Below are positions 40,501-54,200 of a stretch of DNA of 64,000 nt, one piece after another; position 1 is the stretch's first letter, and every line of letters starts with the position of its first letter. Source of the DNA: Siniperca chuatsi. Its lineage: Eukaryota > Chordata > Actinopteri > Centrarchiformes > Sinipercidae. The DNA lies in NCBI RefSeq assembly GCF_020085105.1, contig NC_058064.1, forward strand, positions 18,173,823 to 18,237,822, given 5' to 3'. Both the position numbers and the translations under genes were made by a program. Under the pieces are notes generated by a model. The model was not told the DNA's origin and searched no databases. It saw nothing but the letters and a program-made list of their open reading frames with translations.

Positions 40501-43500
40501 TGTTGGATATACAGTAGGTGCTGTGGTAGCAGTTCCAGCATCATGATTCAGTTATTTTCATAATAAACAGGCAGAGAACTAATACAATAACTAGAATTAG
40601 ATGCAATGCTATTTTGCTAAGTCAAAACCACAACAAGAATCTGTCACACTCGTGTAGTTCACTGTGTGAAATTCAAAAACCGACACATCCACATGCTCTG
40701 CTCCTGAGAAAGCCACGTCAGCATTTAAAAAAAAGGAAATTATAACTTAATAAACAGCACAGGAGATGTGCACAGTACATGCATGCTTGTTGCTGGTAAT
40801 ATTATAATAATAATAATATTATAAAGAGTACGGTCTAGACCTGCTCTATAGGAAAAGTGCAATGAGATAACTTCTGTTATGAATTGGCGCTATATAAATA
40901 AAATTTAATTGGTTGGGGAAACGGCCACATGTTGTCCCTTTTGCAGTGACATAGAGCCACTTTGGTCTGATATGAGTAAGAAAGTTATTACTGCTTATTT
41001 TTTCACCCCTTATTAAGCCTACTGCTACTTTTCATGAACTGGACACTCCTGGTCCAGTCTGTGAACCAGAGAGATCATCACCTCCGACATGCAGAGGTGT
41101 TTATGGCATTAAGATGCAGAAGAAAGTCACATCAACACACCATACTGCACACACACTCCCTGGGAGCATGCCACACAGTGCCTATTACCGAGATCTGTGC
41201 TTGTAGACCATATGACCATTTTGCTTTTTCTTTGGTGTCCAAATGGGGGAGGACTTGCTATCGCAAACACACTTGCTACAGCAGGTGGAGAGGCGTTAAA
41301 GAAAAGGATGAACAGAGAGGTCGGAAAAGAGGTAAAAGAAAGGTGAGGTGAGGATTAACAGACATTTGTGAAAACAAAACAAAAAAATAACAGTGAAAAG
41401 GATTTAGACTTAGAGAAGAAAAGGAAACAAAACAGCTAACCGTGTATGTTTTTCAATTTGTATGCAATGATATATGCAAGTATGTACAAGGGGAGAGAAT
41501 TACCTGTGTATATATGTATGTGTGTAAGAGATGCATGTGTAAAAACTCACTCTGTGGTGGAGGGCGAAGAATGCAGCGTGGCGATGCTGCCTTGCCTGTT
41601 GTCGTGCTGTAGTTTGGGCGAGGACGGCAGCGAGTCGGTCATCTCCTCCATCTCGTCATGGGCTGACTGGGATTTGGTTTTCTTCTTGCTGAACGCCTGC
41701 TTGAAGGAGCTGCGCAACTGCAAGACAGACACAAATACACAGGGGCAAAGACGTCAATATCGCCACCCACCAAGCTCTACAATCACAACATGTGAGTTCC
41801 TAAGAGATAGGTTCTGCTGACATCACATCCTGCCAGATCAGGAAGTCACTCCGTGCTGTTTCCAAGCAACAGTTACTGTCTGGTTTAGGTAAAGAGGGAG
41901 GCAAAAAGCAAGGCCGTAAGTAGAGATGGAAATGAAAGAAGGAGAAGGGGGGACCAGGCTTTTTAATGACCCTAAAAATGAAGGCTAAACAGGCAATCAA
42001 AATGAACAAGGGAGGAGGAAAAGGAGGAGGGAGGAACAAGGGGACAGGGGCAGGGGAGGGTTGCCGTATCCATGCTGACGTTTCCAGAAAAAGGGAAAGA
42101 AGAGGTTGCTCTGAGAGGGGAAGAAGGAGGAATGAATAAGGGAGCGAAGGAAGGGAGGATGGGGAATAACCACAGCACACATACAGAAGACACACTGGGA
42201 GCCACTGACCTGAGCTGGAATGGAATCAGCCACCTGAAGATGCAAAACACACCCAACGTTAAGCCACACAAACACACACTCCTGCTAACTTCATCCACCT
42301 ACCACAAACCCTCTGCTTGATTAAAGCTAAATGCTGCTAATGTGTCTGATTTACTGAGCACTTTTACACCTTTACGACACTTGAGAATGAGTCCATGTGA
42401 TTTCAGTGTAAATCCTTTGTAAAAGTAGTATTTCCCTTTTGCTCGTGACATATTCCATAATACTTCCTGCAGTGATGCTTTCTGTCCTATGTGACATGCG
42501 CCTTGAGGGAGAACTATCTTGAGTTGTAGGTCTTTGGGCATTTGAGAGCATTTTTTTTTTACAATTTGGGTTTGGGGCTAAGATTAGAATTGGGATTAAT
42601 TGAGGCAAAGTTATCATTAGGTTCCCATGCTAGGAAAACATATGTTTTTATATGGTAGTTTAGTGCATTTTGTTTACAATTACAGAATATGGCACAAACA
42701 AGCATAGACAGTAATAAGCATGTAAGACAACAATCATGCTAAACAAACCATACAAACACAGTACTTTCATTCAATGTAAATTCAAATAAAATGAATTTAA
42801 ACATTTTAAAACACTGTCCAGTGCATTCTGGGAAAGGCTCCAGCTCCCCTGCAACCCCGAGCAGGACCAGCAGCTATAGAAAATAAATGGATGGATTTTT
42901 ACAACATATATCATTCAGACAGATTTTCACATACATGACTAGTCATGTAATGTTAGTGTTAAAGGTTGACCCTTCAATTACACTCACAGCCTGCATGTTT
43001 ACAGTTATGGGTGTATGCTGAATAATAATACAACACTTCCACAGGGATGTCAGAGGTCAGATATCTACAGAGAAGCAACCCTGAGTCCGTGTCCTGCTTG
43101 AGGCCACTTCAGCAGGTCAGATGCTTGCAGGCACAAAGTTTCTGCCTTATTGAAGGACTCTACCTATTCATTACGCCATCCTTCCGGTGTCACTCTGTTA
43201 GCATGAGCTGCTGCTTTTCTGCTCCCTCTTCAGGTTACTTCTCAGTAACCTTAGTTCAACTTTATTCATGTCTCCACCCATGTGTGCACCGAGGCAGAAT
43301 TTACACAAATGAATAATTAATTGCTTCTTAAATAAGGAATTGATTTGTATTCATGGGCCCGACTTTTCTGGGGGTCTCACTTAACATGGCAGGCTAGGGT
43401 GTCACTCTCAGCGGTGAACTTTTGGGTTGTTAGCATGCATTTCATTTCAAGGGCAGGCGTTTTGCATTGCAGTAGAGACTGAAAACTGGCTCTGGCTCTG

Positions 43501-46500
43501 CACTCTTTGGCTGCGACGGAACTTCTAATATGTCATCTGTCTGACTCAGGGGGCTGCAGCAAATAACAGCTCTCCAGTCAGGGACACTGAGCTGCTATAG
43601 TAGAGTGAAGCAAAGAACAGTGAAATCAGAGAGAAGGGCAGAGAGAGAGGAGAGAGCTTTATGGTTGTGGATGTGCATTTTTAGATAATATGGCTTTTTT
43701 TGCCTTGATTTGTGGGTATTTGTGGACATAGTCCTCAGTAGAAAGGGAAACAGGAGACTGGGATTGCATAAAGCAAATGTCCGAGGCTCGATTGCAACCC
43801 CAAAGCAGGTGCAGGTACATCTTGGACACTTATGCAAACTAAGCCACCAAAGAAACCCAGTTTCTGTTTCAAAAAGAGACAGAAGTTAAAGTGAAGTGTG
43901 GAAGACTTAGAACAGAAATAAAGATGTATCCCGTGTCTTTTTAGACCTTCAAACTTAACCAAGTCTCGTTAGGTAACTGAGGGATTAAGAGCCCTCAAAA
44001 GCACTTTGACGGTAGATGTTGAGAGAAATGAGTGTTTCTCTTCTGCCCAGACTTTCCCACTTGACACAGAGATTCAACCAGCACTTCTCTAAAATCTCGG
44101 CAGCTCTTGCCCTGGTTTCAAGCTAAACTGCAGTGTCTATGACGTTAGTGGCAACGTTGCTTCTTTCCAACCTAATTTACATGCTGTTGCATATGAAGTT
44201 TGAAGTGCGTCTCAAACAATAATTGCAGGGTGGTAGACTCCTCCGCTCGACCCTCTGTTAGCCCTCACCACTGGATGGCACCTCAGCCACTCAGCTGACA
44301 CCTTCTCAGCACAATAACCTAGAAACGGGGATATGATGGGAGACTGTGATGCCATTAAGCAAGAGGTGAAAGCGGTTTTGCAGATGACCTATGGGAATCT
44401 GAACGTGCTCTGCCTCCAACCTCCAAAGTGTCCAAACACCAAAAACACTTTTAGATCATGAAGTCAAGTGACTGGTATGAAATTGGACCAACCGATTATT
44501 CACAGGCTTAGTCACTTACATAGCCCCGCAAACACCCACTTTTCACACCAATTTCACAAGGAATGAAAGAAAGAAGAAGAACGGAAATACAAATCATAGC
44601 AATAAAAAAAAAAATGTATTACCATTTGGGGCAGAAATTATCATACTACTTGTGATTTGGAGTTTTTTGGAGAATAAAGAGGAGTTGCAACCAAACCCAG
44701 CATATGCAGGTATATTCAGAATATTCAACAACACATTCTACCTCAACTTTTAGGCATTTAGCTGATTTTGAAGCTCTTTCAGTGGGTGCAACAGTATAAT
44801 AAGCTTTATTTCATAGAGCCACGAAAATGCCTTCATTTATGTAAAGAAGACATTTAATCTTTTAATGCAGACATATAGAGTATATTTGAACTAGCTTAAC
44901 TGCCACTGAATAATTCACGTTTTTGAATTAGGAGTCTTTCCCCACCAAATCCCCCTCCTAAAAGGTAAACGGACTGTACTTGTATAGCGCCTTTCTAGTC
45001 TTCCAGCCACTCAAAGTTTACACTACATGTCATTCACACACTGATGGCAGATGCCAACTGCTCATCAGATCAAAGAAACTAATCATTCACACACACTCAC
45101 AAGCAGTTTGGGGTTCAGTATCTTGCCCAGGGACATGGGGAAGCAGGGACTGAACCGCAAATCTTCCGATTAGCGGACGACCGGCTCTACCTCTAAGCCA
45201 CAGCCGCTCCTAAACAATGACTAGAAAACTAAATGTAAAAATATAAGGCTTTTGGTGTGTCCTGCAATTGAATGGAAAGGTCTGAGATGAAGACACCTGA
45301 GTTGCATAACCTGTCGGGTACACTGACATCCAGTTCAAAACCCAAGTAGCAGTAGTGAAATTGTTGAGTTATTTACAGAAATAATTTTTATTTGTGGGAA
45401 GGACCTGCTGTTTGCCTTTTATATTTTTGGCATTTTGTGCAGAAAAGCAGTTCATATCTGAGATTTCCTTTTGTTTTGTCCATTTTTGGACTCATCCTTT
45501 CTTTGCAGCTTTTGTCTCACAGTGCTGGCACTTTGTTTAGTTTCTCCACCTACCCAGCTCTTCTTCTTCTTCTTTTTGTCTTCAGCGTCCTTGCCCAGAC
45601 TGCCCATGCTGGAGTGACTGGCTGCGCTGTTGATACTGGACATACTTTCTGACGAGTGCTGCCGTCTAATTCGCAGGTCTGGAAATGATAGACAAAATCT
45701 TCCTTAGTGCACTGAAAACACAAGATTCACCTACAATGCTACAATTGCAACTGTGTTCTGATTTCATGCTGCACATTGCGTTAATAGTTTTCCACACACA
45801 TTATACATTCTAACTTTAGTGTTCAGCTATGTTGGGCTCAGCTCGACTTGAAAAGGCAGCTATGAGGAGGTTGGATACTTGAAAAGGTCATTTAAAAAAA
45901 TTGATTACACATCTGATTCAGGTTGTTTCTATGACTAATCAAGGCTTTCCAAAACTGACCTAAGCAGCACAAACACTTCAAGTATTAGGGGTTCAGTTCC
46001 CCCGGAGGCCACCCAGGCTAAAACATGCATCCACTCCTGGAACGGTGAGGAATTTAAGGCATCAAAACATCAGATAATTTGAGAGAAGTTTGGTCCAACA
46101 TCCCCTGTTGGTTTCTTCATTACCTTTGTGTAGGTGGTCAGGGCCGTTGAGCGCCACCTGGATGGCAGTCTGGGCGTCTGTGTTCTGGGTCTTCAGCATG
46201 TCTATCGTCTCCCTCAACTCAGCCAACTCCGACTCCTGGAGGGAGAGACAGTTTTTAAACAAAAGGATGACGCACCAAAAACTGCTCTTCTTTTGGCCAA
46301 ATGTGTGGAATCAACACATGAGCTTCGTCACTGGAAACAAATTCTTAAATTTGGCATTGGCGTGGCTTTCAGTGGAAGGGAATGACATAAAAATGAAGGG
46401 AGGGTATTTTGAAGAAGATAAGAGTCTCCCAGTGGATTTGCCCCAACCCCAGCACCACCTGCTTAGAATAAAAAAGCTCTACTCTGTTGAACCAACACGA

Positions 46501-48240
46501 TCAGATAGAGGGAGTCTCCTATTCTGCCTTGCTCGAAAACCCACTGAGGGCTGCAGATAGGGTTTCCACTTTAATTAAAAGTTGGGACGGCCTTGTTTAA
46601 CAAAGACATCCCACCAGATCCCAGTCTGCTTTAATTTATAGAGGATTAAAAAGCTGCCAAGGCTTGTCAGCATTCTGTGTGTGTGTGTGAGAGAGAGGGG
46701 GGGTGTGAACAGAGGCAAGCAGCCTATTCATAATTTGTGGGAGGGATATATCTTTGAACATATTGCTGCTGCTGTGTGATCAGTGCTTCAGCGCCATTCG
46801 AGAATACACTGGTTTTAGATGGAATATGCTGAACCCTTTCGTGCTCGTGCAAAACTGGACACTTTGACCTGCCTGTAAAGCAAAAAGATTTGTAGTTTAA
46901 GCAAGTCAAACATCTTTGGTTAAGGTTAGAAGTAACGTTAGAGAAACAACAAAAACTTTAATATGAAAAACCTTCGGTAAAATGAAAACTTCAGTAGAAA
47001 ACCTTTCACATGAGTCAGAAACTGAACCTTAAAGATAAAAATATCCATTAATCCGCAACCGCCGACCTCCACATTGTTACTTTCCACTGCACTATTTCAA
47101 TGTCAAACCGCTGCCTGTTTCTAATCATTTCTCCGCCCTGTAATCCCTTCGCCTTGGAGTTCATATACAGTATATTTCAAATTCAGAACTAAGCTCTTGT
47201 ACCTTTTGTTCAGCTGTCATGGTGAGGCTCTGCAGGCGGCAGGTCATGTTACTCAGGCTCTTCTCAAAGGCCGCCACCAGGTGAGCCTGCAGACACACAG
47301 AGACACAAATACAGTCTTTAGCTTCAGTCACTGTAACATTTTTTCCCGTAGGCAATCTATAAAAAGCTAGATTTAAAATGGCAGAGCATGCACGTGTAAA
47401 ATACTGTTTTATTCTCTTTAGAACATGAAAATTAAAGAAAACTCAATATCTCAAAACTGACTCCAAGATGAGTTTGGACGCCTGATCCAATAAGCAGTCA
47501 ACATGTACAGTACGATAAACACAAATTATCACTAGCCTGTGTATAAATAAATATTCATGTTGAATGTTTTGAAAAAAAAGTTTTCCCTTGAAGAAAAAGC
47601 CTATACAGAGAAGTAATAAGTTGGTCTGCTGGTTGGTGACGATAACTTTCAAGTGAGTTTTAGCTTGAGCCAAAGACGACTGAGGACCAAACGAGGCTCT
47701 TACTGTGCCCTCCTGAAGAGGTTCCCTGTACCCTATAAAGAACTGCTGCTGGGATATCTAGCTTTAAAAAAAAACAAAAAAAAAACAAAACATGTAGCCC
47801 TTCACTTTGAGTCACTCAGATTTCAAGGGCAAGTTCACATCAAGCATGTTCAGAATGCTTTATTTGAACAGGGAATTTGTTAGGAGTGTTTTATATGACT
47901 TTACTGTTGCATCTTATTGCTGTGAATTAATGCTCCAAAAACGTCTTTCTGGACTAACACCACCACGAAAACGCTCAGCACTGAGAGAAAGATGTGGATA
48001 TCACAGAGGAACACAGGTTAAAAAGGGGCCCTCCCTGATTTCATCTGTCACCTGAAGATGCAGCGGCGACACACTGAAGGATGGCAAATGTTCCGCGACG
48101 TCACACCATCTGCTCTGCTGAACCTGGTGTATCTGGATTTGTTTGTGCATGTGTTTTTGGAATATATGTTTATGTCTGAATGTCTGGTGAAGCCTTATGT
48201 TCATGGTTGTGCGTCCTTGTGCAAATCTGAGTCTGTAAAA

Positions 48241-48276
<36 letters not shown>

Positions 48277-51200
48277 GCCAACTCATCCTCCCATCCTTAG
48301 CTAGAAACCCTGAGACACCTGTCAGGCCTGGTGTGTCACAGAGAGGTGGGCAGCATGCCCAGACAGATCAGAAAAATCTCTGCTTAACACAAACACACAC
48401 ATGCACACACACACACACTCATTTGCATTATCATACTGTATTTTTTGAGGACTTTCATTTACTGAATTTAACAGCATTTGTTCCCAAATGTGCAATCTTG
48501 CCACAAAACAGCTCTGTCAAAATGAGAAAATGCCTCGTCTTTCAATCCTTGTGAGGACTTTAGGACCTCATGAGTCTAGAAATAAACACACACACAGTAG
48601 CGCACCGTGCTGCCTGTTCCACTCTGTGTCCCTGGCTGAAACAGCAAAGGTCTTGACCTTTAGAAATGCCAACTGTTCCAACTCATCTCTCCAACTCCAA
48701 ATCTCTGTCCAACTCCACCTGTGAGCTCAGACTCAACACCCCCCTGCCCACCTGTCCGCCCTGAAGGAGGCGCTGATCAGACTCTAATGCGTCCCATGGC
48801 TGAACCATCTGTCCTGCTCTTGGGGCCCGGCACAGGCGGCCACGCTTGGCCCCTGAACCCCCGTTTTTCTGTCCACTGCCGTGATTCTGGGGTCTGGGGT
48901 AGAGGTTGACGGTGGGCCAAACCGGTGAACTGGGCGAGAAGAAGTCATCGGTGGTGGTGCGGCCAGACGCCACTGCTATAGACGAGTACGACATTGCGTG
49001 CGGTTGTGTGTCAGCAGAAGACGGCCGACACACAGTCACGACTACAGTGGTCTAAGCCAACACCTACTGCTGGACTATATCCTTTAAACACTACAGCAAG
49101 AAGGGGAGGGGGCGAAAGGAGGAAGGGAACGGGATGATAAGGAAGAATACAGCTAAAATGAGAGAGGAGGAGAAGAGTAAGAAGAACGGGGGGGGGGGCT
49201 GAGCAGAAAGGGAGAGGCGACAAGGTCAGGGTGACACCGTAAAGGGTGAGCAGAGAGACGAAGAAGATTGAGAGGGGAGGAGGGGTGCCTATGTGAACTC
49301 TTAAACCCGATTTAATGTCAGTCTAGGCAGGAAAACGTGTCCCCTTCACGGGCTGGAAAAAAAAAAACCAAGTGGTACAATACTTAGGCAGCATTTGTTC
49401 TTCTTAATCCCTTTGACAGGATGTTAGTTTTACTAATTCTGCTCCATTTTGATCAAATAAAACCAAAAACAAACCCGCAGTAAATTAAAATGTCTGTGGA
49501 GTGTACTTAATCCAACGTGACAGTGCAGCAGCAAATATGTTTTTAATGTGAGTCATTTTCTATGAGCGCATGCTGTGGGTATTAACACGCCCATAGTACT
49601 TTATTTAAGATCCAAATTCACTTCAAAAAGATAATAATAATTATGTATGCAGCGGCACAGCAAATGAGAGAGATCAAGATCAGATGACCTCAATCACTGA
49701 AAAATGTCCCATGTGGCTCTGACGAAAATACAGCAGATGAAATGAAAATGCATTCAGCCATTGGTTATAACATAACACTTGGGACCGCTAAGCAAATCTT
49801 TTCCCCACAAATTACCCTCCCTCTCTAACCTTAAAATATACATTTTGACATCATCATGACTACAATTTTCGTGATTTTCATGGTTCAATTTTAAGGATAG
49901 TGTTCCTCTGTAGGTAATAAAATAAAATAAAATCAACATTGGGACGCTTGAAGCCTTTTCTGCACAAGATAAGGTCAAATATGCATTAAGTTGAAGTCAC
50001 AACCAAAATGAAATGACCTTTTAATATGTGGATAAATATACATAAATATACATTTAATATAAATAGCAAAGAAATTAGTGTTACATAACATCACATCAAA
50101 GAAGCAAGATGTCCTCAAAATACTGTTTCAAAGTGACTTTAAAAAACAAGGCTGTTCTGTCTTCTTCCTGAGAGACTGACATTTTGAAAATACCAGTTAA
50201 AAAAAAAGACTGCATTTGTAAGTATGTGTGCTTTGAAAGTATTAAAGTGCATGCATGTTTAAGTTCACTAGTTGTTCAGCCAAATATATACCAATGTATA
50301 GGTTCCTGTACAAATGCATGTCTTTCTACACGTGTTAACGTAAACGTTTAAGTGATGTCACAGTGTCTAGTTTTGGACCGTGGGCGGACAGCATGTGAGG
50401 ACATCTCTATAGAGTCACACTCCCCACTGGGAGGATAAAACAAGCTTATAGCACCAGCAACCCACCACGCTGTCATGTAGATACAGTGGGATGCAGCTCC
50501 AGTACAGCACAGCCACCGATAGATTTTCAAATCCCAAGCCTCTAACATCAGAGTTGGAGCTGTGAGGCACATATGGGTTCCTGTTGTGCATGTGTTGGCA
50601 TATGGCTTGGCACAGTAAGGGACGCAACTGGTAGCCTTTTCCACTGCTGTTTTGATGCTCAGTGACCCTGTTACGGGCCAGTCAACATCAACAACAGATG
50701 TGGGAGACACTATTTTTAGGCTTTTATTCAGATTGTGTCTTGGATTATATCCCTTTTTAGATCGTTGTGCTACACAAAACACTAGCTACACAAGCTATAG
50801 CAGCATAAATAATAAAATAAATATCAATGTCAACAAATTATTTGGCCCCTGCAAAGTGTAAATTGTTGTTCTCACCCAGTCATACTTGATTAGCTCTTTT
50901 CTGCTTCAACTTGTTGTAGTAGTATGGCATCTCTTTCTTGCTTGTTGCAGGATGATGCCAATCCTGCCAGTAACTTTTGAAACCAGCTAGTATCAAATAC
51001 TGTACATGATGATGCTGCATCAGCTAAAGTTTACTTTACTATAAGCATACTGAACTATAAAGAATTCTTTGTACTTACAATCTTGTAAAACACTACACAT
51101 AAAATGTGGGTGCGAACTACAACACAACAGCTGTGAGGTTGCTAAAGGATTTAATAATGGACTTACAGACTTGACAGCAGTTGACAGTGACTTGTCTCTT

Positions 51201-54200
51201 CTTTAATTCAAGGCTCTAAAGTGGCTTCATTGCTGGTGCCTCTAAATGTACCACACTGTGAAGAACAGCCAAAGCTGAGTGAACACTGTCTCACGTGTGA
51301 GTCATACTAGCTACACTACCAATCTCTGTACCACAAATACACAATTCAATTACTTGAAAAATGAAGTCAGTTACTCATTACATATTTCTCCACTGAAAAA
51401 GTTATTACATTTACTAATTCTGCACTCATTAACTTTACTTTAGTTTTGTTATTCAGCCAAGCATCGTCAGGAGCTAGCCCAGATGACTGCACAGGACAGG
51501 TCATTACTGAATGTAGGCTTACCAGTGGCTAACATTAGCAACCTAGCTAAAAAGACACAACATGTTACTGAGGCAACTTTGGACTTAGCAGCATTTCTCT
51601 TCTTTTGGCGCCATTGCACCAAGCTAACACGTACTGGCCCAGTCTGTCAGCTGAACGCAGAGACCAAACTGATATCAGCCCTCCATCAAACTGGTGTTAA
51701 GGCAGCGAACAAGCCGACCCCCAAATCAAGTCTGCTAAGTTCTTTCTAACTTCACATCCCCAGATATTTTTTCATTTTCAAACTTGTAGTCTTCAGCCCC
51801 CAACCGACGCTGACTCGAGTGACATCACTTGAGGACATTTATCAGATTTCTCGCAGCTCCCTCTGGAGCCACAAAAGGCTTTATATAACCTTTTTCACAT
51901 ACGCAGCAGTACTCTCCAAGACCTGTAAACAGACTTTGATGTGAAAATCGGTGGAGTTTCCCTTTAAGAGCATTGAATGGTGAATTATTCCACTGAGATT
52001 ATACTGTACATGGAATGCTCTATTCATAGTTACAGTAAAGATATGTGAGATTTACCATCAAGTCATTACATGACCTAAACAAACCAAAAGTTGTTTGACT
52101 GTCCCTACATAACTCTCATATAAAGTACTTTCTTCCTTTCCCATTTGTCAAGTTTTCCTGCAGTTTAGCCTTCAGTTTCACAACTTTGTGATCAAAGCGT
52201 CGGACCAAAGCGAAGACCCCGTCTGCCTCCACGCTTGATCAGGCACTTGGCATTGGGGGGGTCACACGCTGGAGTTTGTCAATCAATCTGCATCTCAGCA
52301 CAAAGACAGCTTCGTCTGGGGGTTGGAGGTCTCTGTATCTCACTCTGTTTCACCCACGCATGACGCTTTTGAGTCTAGATTCACTTATCCTCATCTCCCT
52401 GTTCTCTTTCTGCGCCTGTCTATCTCTATTTGATTCTCTCTGCTTGGCTGAATTTGGGAGAGGCTCCTGTTCTTGCTGAAACCCCACCGGCTGAGACAAA
52501 AGCAAAGAGACAATCCTCGCTGTACCACACACACACACAAACACACAAAAGAAAACATCCCATCTAAGGAAAATCACACAAAAGCACACACCAACAAAAT
52601 CAAACAAGCAAAAGCCTAAATACACTCACGGTGGCTTCAAACACAGAGAAAAGGAATTAGTGGGCGTCTTAAAGATTTATATTCCTTCCAGAGCTTCGAT
52701 AGGCAACACTCCCCCTAAAAGCTCTCTGACAGCAGGTTATCATGCAAATGAGCCGACTGTTTTGATGGCGTCTTTTGAAGTAAACAAACTCACGTTGGCA
52801 GCCAGCTGAGACGTCAGGGTCGCCACCTTCTCCTGAGAGGCGTCCAGCTCCCGCCGCAGCTTTCTGATTTGCTGGTTGGAGAAGAAAGTGCAGAGGTAAA
52901 CGTATAGTTAACGCTCCAGAAAAACATTAAGAAAATAAGACTGATTGTAATGCAAAGAGGCGTTGAACTTGCAACTCCTGTGTTGATAACTTTGATGTAA
53001 AAACTGTGCAGTTACATGGTAATGCTATGTAAAAAGACACTGGGGTGAAGTGTGAACACAAAGTGTGGGGGATTACCGTGGAATTTAGGACTGTTTGGCC
53101 CTTGATTGAAAAGAGAAGAGTAAAAATTAACACTATGTTGCATGCCTCCATCAAACAGCATGTACTGACGTGGCTGGAGACAAAGAGGTTATCACAAGCC
53201 ACAGCACTGGTTTTCTCATGGTTAGACTTTGAGCAGCGAAGCAAGAGTTATAAGTATTTATGACCTGGGTCAAATAGTATTTGCAAATACCTGATATTGT
53301 TTCTTATATAATAAGCTAAGTGCCAGATGTGTCAGTTTACCAAAATGGACAACACAAGTACAATAAAGTATGGACAATAGCAAGAAAGGATTTGGTTTCT
53401 TTCACAGTTATGCTCAGTTCCAAATTGCTGTCAATATCAGCTGTCAGTCTGTTTTTGGATATAATCCATATGACAAAGGATATATTTCCCTCTTGCTTCC
53501 AACACATTTCATTGATAGTTTTAACATTTTAGGATATTTTGATTTTTACTCAGTTGAGAATCAATAATACCAATCAAGTCCTTTTTATGATTTCTTTTGA
53601 TTGTTGTTTCTCATCCTCCGTGCCAACACTGCTTAGACAAGTTGCTGTTGTCCCAACATAAAAGCAAATGTCTCAAGTAAGTGATGACAAACTCAAGTCA
53701 TGTCACCTGTCTCAGGATTTGAAAGTAGAAAACATCAAATGTGAGTCAGATTTGAAGGAAAAATAACCAGAATTGGGTCCCTTGAGTTACACACAGTGAC
53801 TGTATTCCATGATTGTCAGTTTGCACTGCATGAGCTGTCCTAGGTGCTAAACTCCACCCATCTGGCAGGGTTAAAACAAACACCACGGTGTATTTGCCAT
53901 TACTGTTCGATCCAAACTTGAGCTTAAAGCACTAATGAACAAGTACAGAGAAAAGGGATTCTAACAGAAATCAGAAAATCAAACCACAAATCTGGAAAAT
54001 CAAAGAAGAATCAGTGATGAACTGAACAGGAATGCTGAACGAAGCCAAACAAACAAAAAAAAAAAGGGCAGGGCATGCATTACATAGGTATAGTGTAAGT
54101 TTTGTAATGAGTAAATTATATAACTATGTTAACCTAGTAAGGTTGTGTGGTTATTTATGATCAAGATGAAATAAATGCAAAAGATTTACTGAATAAAAAG

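Noticed and set aside
41800..42298. Overlapping minus-strand frames rich in Pro, Leu, Ser and Phe
   Set aside because: They reflect a polypyrimidine tract in a nav3 intron. Only the 24-nt segment at 42210-42233 has proper splice sites.
52350..52625. Minus-strand frame including PVGFQQEQEPLPNSAKQRES after a good acceptor
   Set aside because: No convincing donor before the stop and no match to navigator proteins. It could be an alternative terminal exon but is unsupported.
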